A stretch of 7,343 bases of DNA from positions 1 through 7,343 of the forward strand of contig JAEXPB010000484.1 in assembly GCA_023438965.1 (NCBI GenBank), given 5' to 3'. Of the stretch, positions 1-5,496 are shown in pieces. The notes below the pieces were generated by a model. That model was not told the origin of the DNA, did not search any database, and worked only from the letters and a program-made list of their open reading frames with translations. Made by a program: the position numbers and the translations under genes. This DNA is from Bacillota bacterium (GTDB lineage Bacteria; Bacillota; Clostridia; Saccharofermentanales; UBA5734). Positions within the stretch are counted from its first letter, which is position 1. Every line of letters begins with the position of its first letter.

Positions 1-110
1 GCCAGAGGATCACTGGCCTTGACCAGCTCCTTGCTGATCAGGTTCCCATCGCGCAGGCCGACGATTTTCGTCGTGCTGCCGCCAATATCCAAGCCGATGA
101 TGATGCCCAA
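1..110 (-). CDS. Probable type II pantothenate kinase, N-terminal fragment (cut by window edge)
   Basis: Only the first 36 codons are present; the gene runs off the left edge. The translation contains GLDIGGSTTKIVG, the phosphate-1 loop of the ASKHA (actin/sugar kinase/Hsp70) ATPase fold, at residues 6-18. The very early position of this loop and its wording resemble type II pantothenate kinases, which phosphorylate pantothenate in the first step of coenzyme A synthesis. The BadF/BadG/HgdC-type activator ATPases share this loop and cannot be excluded from so short a piece. I chose the TTG start because AGGGAGG lies 7 nt before it and a promoter sits just upstream. An in-frame ATG at 161-159 has no ribosome binding site and overlaps the -10 box. 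The gene is separated from sepF by a terminator, so it is its own transcription unit. Confidence 0.72.
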   Translation of the reverse strand, partial: MGIIIGLDIGGSTTKIVGLRDGNLISKELVKASDPL

Positions 111-117
111 GTCGTCC

Positions 118-124
118 CCTCCCT
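118..124 (-). promoter_or_regulatory. Ribosome binding site fixing the TTG start of the kinase gene
   Basis: AGGGAGG on the minus strand, 7 nt before TTG at 110-108. It decides the start in favour of TTG over the upstream in-frame ATG at 161, which has no Shine-Dalgarno sequence. Confidence 0.75.
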
Positions 125-159
125 GTCCGCGGCCCTGGTTGAGCCGTCCCGATTTCAAC

Positions 160-165
160 ATTATA
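160..165 (-). promoter_or_regulatory. Extended -10 promoter of the kinase gene
   Basis: A perfect TATAAT preceded by TGA, giving the extended -10 motif TGnTATAAT. No convincing -35 hexamer is present 16-18 nt upstream, which is common for extended -10 promoters. It lies downstream of the sepF terminator and about 50 nt before the TTG start, with a good ribosome binding site in between. Predicted transcription start is near position 153. Confidence 0.65.
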
Positions 166-204
166 TCACAGACTGTCCGAAAAACAGACTTGGCGCCGGG
201 CATG

Positions 205-228
205 AAAAAAGCACCCTTGCGGATGCTT
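205..228 (-). terminator. Rho-independent terminator after sepF
   Basis: On the minus strand an 8-bp stem (AAGCATCC paired with GGGTGCTT, one G-U wobble) closes a GCAA loop of the GNRA tetraloop class. It is followed directly by further T residues, giving a run of six T in all. It lies 45 nt after the sepF stop and before the next promoter, so it ends the sepF transcript. The loop and T-run make this a well-supported intrinsic terminator. Confidence 0.88.
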
Positions 229-273
229 GATTCAAAATTGAAATTGATCGGTGCCGGACGCCCGGTGCCTGCT

Positions 274-747
274 TCAGCGGGCGCTCGCTGTCTGGCGGAT
301 GTATTCCATGCTCTGGCTGACGATGCTGCCCTCCACCAGGGCGGTGTTGCGGGGCGCCACGACAAAGATGACGGACGAAACCGGCATGACCTTGCCATCC
401 AGGGCATATGCCGCGCCAGTGATGAAATCGATCACCCGCTGGGCCACTTTGGTGTCCACCTTCTCGATATTGCAGATAACGGTCTTGCCGGCCCGGATGT
501 GGTCACAGGCCTGCTGGGCAGCCTCGATGTCGGCCGGCTGCATGATCACGACCTGTTGTTGTCCGGACGACTTGATATCGACGACCTTGCCCTGCTGCTG
601 GCGGCGGAAAGGTCCCGGACGCGGTTCTTCCGGCATCTCAACCATTTCCGGCTCTTCATACTCAGCTTGCTGGTAATCATCTTCATAGTCGATCTCGTCA
701 TGGTAGCTGCCCAGACGATTAAAGATCTTGTTCAAAATATCGGCCAT
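274..747 (-). CDS. sepF: Cell division protein SepF
   Basis: 157 residues, usual length for SepF. SepF binds the inner membrane face and the C-terminal tail of FtsZ, anchoring and bundling FtsZ filaments at the division site in Gram-positive bacteria. Residues 1-13 (MADILNKIFNRLG) form the short amphipathic membrane-targeting helix. Residues 14-42 are a very acidic linker rich in Glu, Asp and Tyr. Residues from about 53 (KVVDIKS) to 135 are the SepF core, with DFITGAAYALDGK and VIFVVAPRN matching the conserved dimer and FtsZ-binding region. The ATG start is supported by GGGAGGG 7 nt upstream and by its own promoter. It lies downstream of yggS, as in many Firmicutes, but ylmG, ylmH and divIVA do not follow; a terminator does. 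Confidence 0.96.
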   Translation of the reverse strand: MADILNKIFNRLGSYHDEIDYEDDYQQAEYEEPEMVEMPEEPRPGPFRRQQQGKVVDIKSSGQQQVVIMQPADIEAAQQACDHIRAGKTVICNIEKVDTKVAQRVIDFITGAAYALDGKVMPVSSVIFVVAPRNTALVEGSIVSQSMEYIRQTASAR

Positions 748-754
748 GTCTTTT

Positions 755-761
755 CCCTCCC
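755..761 (-). promoter_or_regulatory. sepF ribosome binding site
   Basis: GGGAGGG, 7 nt before the sepF ATG. It is a strong Shine-Dalgarno sequence and confirms the start. Confidence 0.75.
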
Positions 762-787
762 GATGTGCACAGGACTGTCATGCACCC

Positions 788-816
788 ATTATAGAAAGGG
801 AAATCCGCGCTGGCAA
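788..816 (-). promoter_or_regulatory. sigma-70/SigA promoter of sepF
   Basis: Minus-strand -35 TTGCCA (811-816, five of six matches to TTGACA), a 17-nt spacer, and a perfect -10 TATAAT (788-793). Predicted start of transcription is near 781, leaving a leader of about 35 nt before the sepF ATG. The 138-nt yggS-sepF gap shows no terminator, so sepF can be transcribed both from here and by read-through from yggS. Confidence 0.82.
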
Positions 817-885
817 CGACTCCGGCCCAAGAGTAAGTATGATGTAACGGCGATGCAATATTAATCGGCCGATATCTCAGCGATG

Positions 886-1659
886 TTACAGCCGCGGCCC
901 GAAAATGGCTGTGCCGATCCGGACATGGGTCGAGCCGCAGGCGATGGCCTGGACAAAGTCATGGCTCATGCCCATGGACAGGATATCGAACGGCATGTCC
1001 GGGCCCAGCTGGCCGGCAATCCGGTCGAAAAGCGTCCGGGTTGCACTGAAGACCGGCACGGTGCCCGCCGGATCCTCCAACAGCGGAGCCATGGTCATCA
1101 GGCCGCGCAGGGCAATGCCGGGCAGCCGCATGGCCGCTTCGGCCGCGGCGGGCGCTTCCTGCGGGGTGAAGCCGTGCTTGGTGGCTTCGCCGGCGGTATT
1201 GACCTGCAGCAGGACCGCGGTCACACTTCCCTGCTCCTGGCTGCGGCGGCTGATTTCCTCCAGCAGCGACAGCGAGTCGGCGGAATGAATCAGCGCGGTC
1301 TTCCCGATAATCTGGCGGACTTTGTTTTTTTGCAAGGTGCCGATCTGGTGCCAATTGGGCTGCCATCCGGCCGCGGCCAGTTCATCGATCTTGCCCAGCA
1401 TTTCCTGGACCCGGTTCTCGCCCAGGTCGGTCAAGCCCAGCTGGCAGGCGGCGCCGGCCAGGCTGGCCGGGAAAAATTTGCTGACCCCGATCAGGGTGAT
1501 TTCGGCCGGATCACGCCCGGCCGACCGGGCGGCGTCGGCAATCTTGACCCGGACTGTCTGCAGCCGTTCGGCCAGCTGCGCCAGTTCTTCCGGCGCCAGA
1601 ACCGCCGGAGGGACGGGCAGCGGCATTGGCTTGGGGGACAACGGATCAATCGTTGCCAA
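886..1659 (-). CDS. yggS: YggS/PLPBP-family pyridoxal phosphate homeostasis protein
   Basis: Single-domain, fold-type III PLP-binding protein of 257 residues from the chosen start, slightly long for the family (about 230) because of a Pro-rich N-terminal stretch. The family has no known catalysis; it buffers free PLP and affects amino-acid and keto-acid balance. Visible signatures are the PLP lysine in GVSKF (Lys61), GENRVQE, WHQIGTLQKNK, the HSADS motif, RGLMTMAP, and the C-terminal phosphate-binding LSMGMS...GSTHVRIGTAIFG. I chose TTG at 1659 because AGGTG lies 6 nt before it. ATG at 1626 has no ribosome binding site, and the frame open further upstream to 1767 only overlaps the adaptor gene. 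The start overlaps the end of the adaptor gene by 14 nt, suggesting coupled translation. Confidence 0.95.
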   Translation of the reverse strand: MATIDPLSPKPMPLPVPPAVLAPEELAQLAERLQTVRVKIADAARSAGRDPAEITLIGVSKFFPASLAGAACQLGLTDLGENRVQEMLGKIDELAAAGWQPNWHQIGTLQKNKVRQIIGKTALIHSADSLSLLEEISRRSQEQGSVTAVLLQVNTAGEATKHGFTPQEAPAAAEAAMRLPGIALRGLMTMAPLLEDPAGTVPVFSATRTLFDRIAGQLGPDMPFDILSMGMSHDFVQAIACGSTHVRIGTAIFGPRL

Positions 1660-3133
1660 TAAAAACACCTGCCTCGATTGATTTCGGATTGACCACCAGA
1701 ATCGACGATACGTCCGGTTTGTATTTTTCCGTATCGATGGCTTTGATGATCGCATATTCACGGTCATAATCGACGACGTCCACCTGGCAAAGCCGGGTAT
1801 AGCCGCCGCTGACGATCATCAGGCTGGCGCGCGCGGCGGACGCGTCATGGTTGATCAGGGCGGAAACCGGCACCTTCAAGCCCTTGGAAGTGGAAAGGGT
1901 CAGTTCGGCCTGGACGATGCGCCGGTCAGACAGCCACTCCACTTTCCGGTCCGTCCGGACGACCAGCAGATCGTCCGAGCCGACGGCTTCCGAGCGCAGG
2001 ACCCGGCAGTTCGCCAAAGTCTGGCCTTCGGCCGGTATATTGATGCTGATAAAATCGTCCACCTTGTACTGGGTGGCGTCGGTATTGGGCAGCAGGAAGA
2101 CCAGGGTCTGGCTAAGGTTGGATGATATCCGCAGCACCGGCTGGTCTTTGGTCACCTTGGTGCTGGCCGACAGCCTGGCCTGAGCCTGGCTGATGTATTT
2201 CCGGTAATCCTCGGCCGAAATTTTCAAGCCCAGGTCCTGCTTCAAAACCGTTTCCAGCCCGTCCAGCTTGAATGATACAATGCCGGGCTGGGCGCAGGTC
2301 AGGGTGCCGGAGGCCAGTCCAAGCGACTTTTCGAGATTGGATTTGGTCTGTTCCAGGGTGTTCAGCCGCGAATCATTAAAATCGATGGTCATCAGCTTGG
2401 TGGTCCGCTGTTCCAGGATAACGGCGATCGAAGCCGAATAAGCGCTCAGGTTGGCCAGTGAACCTTTGGCAATATCGCTGCGAACCAGATTGACAACCGA
2501 GGCCAGCGAAGCGGCGCTTTCATCGAAAATAGCCTGGGCGCCGGCGCCCTTGCCGTTATTCATCAACTCGGTCTGCAGGTCGACGATGTCCTTCTCGCAT
2601 TTCTGCAGTTCCTTAAGCTGGCTCTCCTTGTCCGCCGGGATCACCAGCGCCAGCTTCTGACCCTTGGCGGCCCGGCTGCCCTCGGTGGCCATCGGCTTGA
2701 GCAGGCCGGACACCGGCGCGTTGAAGATCACCTCATCGCGCAGGATCAGGCCGGCGCTCTGGGTCGTATGGGCCAGTTCGCCCTGTTGGATGAAAATAAA
2801 CCGCGGGCGCGGCTTGGCCTTTTGCATGACCTTGATGATCAGGACAACTGTCACCAGCATGATCATCATGACGAAAATCGCCAGGAAAAAAGCGCGGGTT
2901 CGCGCTTTGCGGCGCTCGATCTGCATCAGCCGTTCCGCGGTCAGCGGCTTGCGCCCCTGTCCGGACGCCGGCTCCGCCGCATACGGGCGGGGGCCGGCTG
3001 ATCCGGGTGCGGCGGCATATGGCCGGCCTGGCTGGTTCGACCGCGCCGGTTCGCGGCCGGCAATTGGCCGGCCGGCAGCCGGACGGGCCGGCCGGCGGTT
3101 CGGATCGGGCGACGGCGGCTGACGGCGGTTCAT
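1646..3133 (-). CDS. HlyD-like single-pass membrane adaptor protein
   Basis: 495 residues. Residues 1-63 are a low-complexity tail rich in Pro, Arg, Ala and Gly, probably cytoplasmic. Residues 64-80 are basic, and residues 81-103 (from AFFLAIFVMM through VVLIIKVM) are one membrane-spanning helix, so the rest is predicted outside the membrane. Residues 133-165, with APVSGLL and KGQKLALV, look like one half of a lipoyl/barrel-sandwich hybrid; AQPGIVSFKLDGLE (281-294) is the other half. Between them are polar, helix-prone stretches that could form a short alpha-hairpin. The C-terminal part (about 330-490) is beta-rich and carries VPVSALI, typical of the membrane-proximal region of HlyD/RND adaptors. 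No ABC, RND or MFS partner is in the window. The ATG start has GGGAG 10 nt upstream and overlaps the previous stop as ATGA. Substrate and partner are unknown. Confidence 0.82.
   Translation of the reverse strand: MNRRQPPSPDPNRRPARPAAGRPIAGREPARSNQPGRPYAAAPGSAGPRPYAAEPASGQGRKPLTAERLMQIERRKARTRAFFLAIFVMMIMLVTVVLIIKVMQKAKPRPRFIFIQQGELAHTTQSAGLILRDEVIFNAPVSGLLKPMATEGSRAAKGQKLALVIPADKESQLKELQKCEKDIVDLQTELMNNGKGAGAQAIFDESAASLASVVNLVRSDIAKGSLANLSAYSASIAVILEQRTTKLMTIDFNDSRLNTLEQTKSNLEKSLGLASGTLTCAQPGIVSFKLDGLETVLKQDLGLKISAEDYRKYISQAQARLSASTKVTKDQPVLRISSNLSQTLVFLLPNTDATQYKVDDFISINIPAEGQTLANCRVLRSEAVGSDDLLVVRTDRKVEWLSDRRIVQAELTLSTSKGLKVPVSALINHDASAARASLMIVSGGYTRLCQVDVVDYDREYAIIKAIDTEKYKPDVSSILVVNPKSIEAGVFIGND
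1666..1670 (-). promoter_or_regulatory. Ribosome binding site for yggS inside the adaptor gene
   Basis: AGGTG 6 nt before TTG at 1659, with a GAGG just upstream of it (1672-1675). It lies in the last coding bases of the adaptor gene and supports the TTG start and translational coupling. Confidence 0.55.
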
Positions 3134-4407
3134 GGGACGGAAACTCCCATGCGCTCAATGGCCAGCATGCAGGCCAGTCGGACATTCTCAAAGCATAACC
3201 CGCCCTGGAGATAAGCCGGATACGGGGCGCGCAGCGGACCGTCGGCCGAAAGCTCGATCGAGGCGCCCTGGACAAACGCCCCGGCGGCCATGATGACCGG
3301 GCAGTCATAGCCCGGCATGGCCCAGGGCTCGGGGCGGACGAAGCTGTCCACCGGCGAGGCGGCCTGGACGGCCTGGCAGAAAGCGACCAGCCGCTCCGGG
3401 GCGGCCAGCTCAATCGTCTGGACAATATCGCCGCGCACAGCCTGCGCGTCGGGATAAGTCCGGAAGCCGGCCAGCTGGAAAATCGCCGCGGCATAGACTG
3501 CACCCTGCAGACTTTCGGCCACAATATGCGGTGCCAGGTAAAAGCCCTGGGCAATCTGGCGGCTGAAGCCGAGCGACGGGCCGACATGGCTGCCCAGCCC
3601 GGGCGCGGTCAGGCGGGCGGCGACTTTGGCGACCAGGTCGGCCCGGCCGGCCACATAGCCGCCGGACGGGCAAAGGCCGCCGCCGGGGTTTTTGATCAGC
3701 GAGCCGGCACAGAGATCGGCGCCGGCCATGCAGGGTTCGCGGTTTTCGACGAATTCGCCGTAGCAGTTGTCGACCAGGATGGCGGCCGGGCTGCCGGTCG
3801 AACGGACAGTTGCGCAGATTGCCGCCAGGTCGTCGGCCAACAGGGAGCGGCGCAGGGTGTAGCCGCGCGATTTCTGGATGAAGACGACCTTCGTCCGGGG
3901 ACCGATCGCGGCGCTGATCGCCGCCAGGTCGGGATCGCCGGCCGGCGTCAGGCCGACCTGGCGGTAGGTGACGCCAAAGTCGCGCAAAGAGCCGTTATCC
4001 GCAGCCGGATCACCGGTGCCGATGGTCTCGAGAAGCGTGTCGTAGGGCGCGCCGGACACCGAAAGCAATTCGTCGCCCGGTCGCAGCAGCCCATACAGGC
4101 AGGCGGAGATGGCCTGGGTGCCCGAGCTGATCTGGATGCGAACCAGGGCGGCCTCGGCTCCGAAAGCCAGCGCGTAAGCCCGCTCGATCTGTTCGCGGCC
4201 CAGGTCGTCATAACCATAGCCGGTGGTGCCGCCCAGCTGGCTCTCCGACAGGCGGGCCTGCTGCAAGGCATTAAGTACACGCAGTTGATTGCTGGCGCGG
4301 TTGCGGGCAATCGCGGCAAAAGCAGGCCCGACTGCCGCCAGGGCCTGCTCCGAGAGATCATAGACCGGCCGGGAGATCCCGAACGGCAGATAATCGCCGA
4401 AACTCAA
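3130..4407 (-). CDS. PLP-dependent lyase, methionine gamma-lyase/aluminum resistance family (PF06838, YnbB-like)
   Basis: 425 residues, full length for the family. It is a fold-type I PLP enzyme related to Cys/Met metabolism enzymes. SSGTQAI (94-100) is the phosphate-contacting region, LVDNCYGEF (211-219) holds the Asp (213) that pairs with the pyridine nitrogen, and SLIKNPGGG (236-244) holds the Schiff-base lysine (Lys239). YGYDDLGREQ and CFENVRLA are further family hallmarks as I recall them. The family is often labelled 'aluminum resistance' or 'methionine gamma-lyase', but its natural reaction is poorly established, so substrate is left open. Translation starts at TTG overlapping the ACT gene stop (TTGA). 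A perfect AAGGAGGT lies 9 nt before it, inside the ACT coding sequence. Its end overlaps the adaptor start as ATGA. Confidence 0.93.
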   Translation of the reverse strand: MSFGDYLPFGISRPVYDLSEQALAAVGPAFAAIARNRASNQLRVLNALQQARLSESQLGGTTGYGYDDLGREQIERAYALAFGAEAALVRIQISSGTQAISACLYGLLRPGDELLSVSGAPYDTLLETIGTGDPAADNGSLRDFGVTYRQVGLTPAGDPDLAAISAAIGPRTKVVFIQKSRGYTLRRSLLADDLAAICATVRSTGSPAAILVDNCYGEFVENREPCMAGADLCAGSLIKNPGGGLCPSGGYVAGRADLVAKVAARLTAPGLGSHVGPSLGFSRQIAQGFYLAPHIVAESLQGAVYAAAIFQLAGFRTYPDAQAVRGDIVQTIELAAPERLVAFCQAVQAASPVDSFVRPEPWAMPGYDCPVIMAAGAFVQGASIELSADGPLRAPYPAYLQGGLCFENVRLACMLAIERMGVSVP

Positions 4408-4835
4408 ATTCCGTAGACCTCCTTGCTGCTCAGGACACGAATACCGGACTGCTCCAGCTTGTCCAGGGCCAGCTGCGGATTCTCCACCCGGATCACGACG
4501 ATGGCGTCCGAAGATGCCCGTCCGACATAGGCGTACAGGTAGTCGACCGAAATCGCGCTGCCGCTCAGCGTTTCCAGGGCATCTTCCAGGGTGCCCGGGC
4601 GATCCGGAATGGCGATGGCGATCACGTTGGTTGAATTGACCGTAAAGCCGCTCTCCGACAATGCGGCCTGGGCGGCTTCCGGCTGATCGACAATCATGCG
4701 CAGGATGCCGTATTCGGTGGTGTCGGCGATATAAAGCGCCCGGATGTCGATCGAATTCTGCTTGAGGATTCTGGTCACTTCCGCCAGCCGGCCGGACTTG
4801 TTTTCCTGGAAAACGGAAATCTGTTTGACAAGCAT
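4404..4835 (-). CDS. Tandem ACT-domain protein
   Basis: 143 residues, made of two ACT domains and nothing else. ACT1 spans about 4-68 (ISVFQENKSGRLAEVTRIL) and ACT2 about 71-137 (IAIPDRPGTLEDALETL); the Gly in each loop is where ACT domains usually bind amino acids. Small stand-alone double-ACT proteins of this type are commonly encoded beside indolepyruvate oxidoreductase and phenylacetate-CoA ligase genes, and are assumed to sense amino acids; no enzymatic activity is expected. The start is ATG at 4835 with GGAGG 8 nt upstream. A GTG at 4844 is in frame but lies within the ribosome binding site. The gene has its own promoter at the end of iorB and overlaps the lyase gene by 4 nt. Confidence 0.93.
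   Translation of the reverse strand: MLVKQISVFQENKSGRLAEVTRILKQNSIDIRALYIADTTEYGILRMIVDQPEAAQAALSESGFTVNSTNVIAIAIPDRPGTLEDALETLSGSAISVDYLYAYVGRASSDAIVVIRVENPQLALDKLEQSGIRVLSSKEVYGI
4417..4424 (-). promoter_or_regulatory. Perfect ribosome binding site for the lyase, inside the ACT gene
   Basis: AAGGAGGT, a full match to the anti-Shine-Dalgarno sequence, 9 nt before TTG at 4407. The same bases encode Lys-Glu-Val near the C-terminus of the ACT protein. This decides the non-ATG start of the lyase. Confidence 0.85.
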
Positions 4836-4841
4836 GGTCTG

Positions 4842-4850
4842 CACCTCCCT
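4842..4850 (-). promoter_or_regulatory. ACT gene ribosome binding site
   Basis: AGGGAGGTG on the minus strand, with its GGAGG core 8 nt before ATG at 4835. It overlaps the alternative GTG at 4844-4842 and so rules that start out. Confidence 0.75.
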
Positions 4851-4867
4851 GATTGGCCCGGTTATCT

Positions 4868-4886
4868 GGGATCGATCCCGCGCGGG
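4868..4886 (-). repeat. Two overlapping palindromes in the ACT gene leader
   Basis: GGGATCGATCCC (4868-4879) and CCCGCGCGGG (4877-4886) are both perfect palindromes and share three bases. They lie between the predicted transcription start (near 4909) and the ACT ribosome binding site. They could be operator half-sites or two mutually exclusive small hairpins in the mRNA leader. The function is inferred only; no T-run follows, so this is not an intrinsic terminator. Confidence 0.5.
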
Positions 4887-4911
4887 CTCTGCGTGATCCG
4901 GTTTGTTTTTC

Positions 4912-5496
4912 TTATATTATAGCAGATCCGGCCTGGAATGCCGCATGGTTGACGGCACGCAGCTTCTCGGCGAAGACCTGGTCGATCACCTCGGCGAAAA
5001 GGCTGGCCGGGACGTCCAGGCAGCGCGACAGCGCACCGATCATCACCAGGTTCACCGCCCGGGGGCTGCCGGCCCGTTTGGCCAGGTCCAGGGCGTCGAA
5101 GGCATGCACCGCGGCCTGGCTGCCGGCTTTGGCCTGCAGTTCGGCGACGATGCCCTCCGGATAGGCAGCCTGCCCCATCGCGACTGGCAGGGGCAGCGTC
5201 CGGTTGGTGTTGATCAGGATCGTGCCACCGGCACGCAGCAGGTGCGCCCAGCGCAGGGCCTCCAGCTCCTCGAAGGCCAGGATGAAATCGGCAGTGCCCG
5301 GCTCAACGATCGGCGAGAACACTTCCCGCCCGATGCGGACATAGGTGATGACGCTGCCGCCGCGCTGGGACATGCCGTGAACCTCGGAGACTTTAACATC
5401 CAGGCCCATCCGGGTGGCCAGGGTGCCCAGCAGCTTGCCGGCCACGAGCGTTCCCTGCCCGCCGACACCGGCTAAAACAATATTCAGGTCGCGCAT
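4912..5496 (-). CDS. iorB: Indolepyruvate:ferredoxin oxidoreductase, beta subunit
   Basis: 194 residues, normal for IorB. With IorA it oxidatively decarboxylates indolepyruvate and other aryl-pyruvates to aryl-acetyl-CoA, transferring electrons to ferredoxin in the cytoplasm. This subunit is the gamma-type (POR_C) domain of the 2-oxoacid:ferredoxin oxidoreductases. Seen in the sequence are GVGGQGTL (11-18) near the N-terminus, EVHGMSQRGG (38-47), the AFEELEALR region (74-82), and NLVMIGALS (149-157). The ATG start overlaps the iorA stop as TGATG, with GGTGAGG just upstream. This arrangement favours equal production of the two subunits. Confidence 0.96.
   Translation of the reverse strand: MRDLNIVLAGVGGQGTLVAGKLLGTLATRMGLDVKVSEVHGMSQRGGSVITYVRIGREVFSPIVEPGTADFILAFEELEALRWAHLLRAGGTILINTNRTLPLPVAMGQAAYPEGIVAELQAKAGSQAAVHAFDALDLAKRAGSPRAVNLVMIGALSRCLDVPASLFAEVIDQVFAEKLRAVNHAAFQAGSAII
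4916..4921 (-). promoter_or_regulatory. Extended -10 promoter for the ACT-lyase-adaptor-yggS unit
   Basis: Perfect TATAAT preceded by TGC (extended -10 motif). It lies in the last codons of iorB, partly overlapping the stop region. The -35 position at a 17-nt spacing holds GCGGCA, only three of six matches. Predicted start is near 4909, giving a leader of about 75 nt. It would uncouple the downstream genes from iorAB, although no terminator prevents read-through. Confidence 0.62.

Noticed and set aside
251..270. GC-rich imperfect inverted/direct repeat just after sepF
   Set aside because: On the minus strand the stem has C-A mismatches and no T-run follows; the nearby 205-228 hairpin is the clear terminator.
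883..1662. Plus-strand open frame (259 codons) opposite yggS
   Set aside because: Antisense shadow of a well-conserved gene; the translation is low-complexity Gly/Arg/Gln-rich with no family signature.
1660..1767. Upstream extension of yggS to a start at 1767
   Set aside because: The extra 36 residues lie wholly inside the adaptor gene, look unlike the family N-terminus, and TTG at 1659 has a ribosome binding site.
3526..4416. Plus-strand open frame (296 codons) opposite the PLP lyase
   Set aside because: Antisense shadow; no domain, and the minus strand encodes an intact family member with its active-site lysine.
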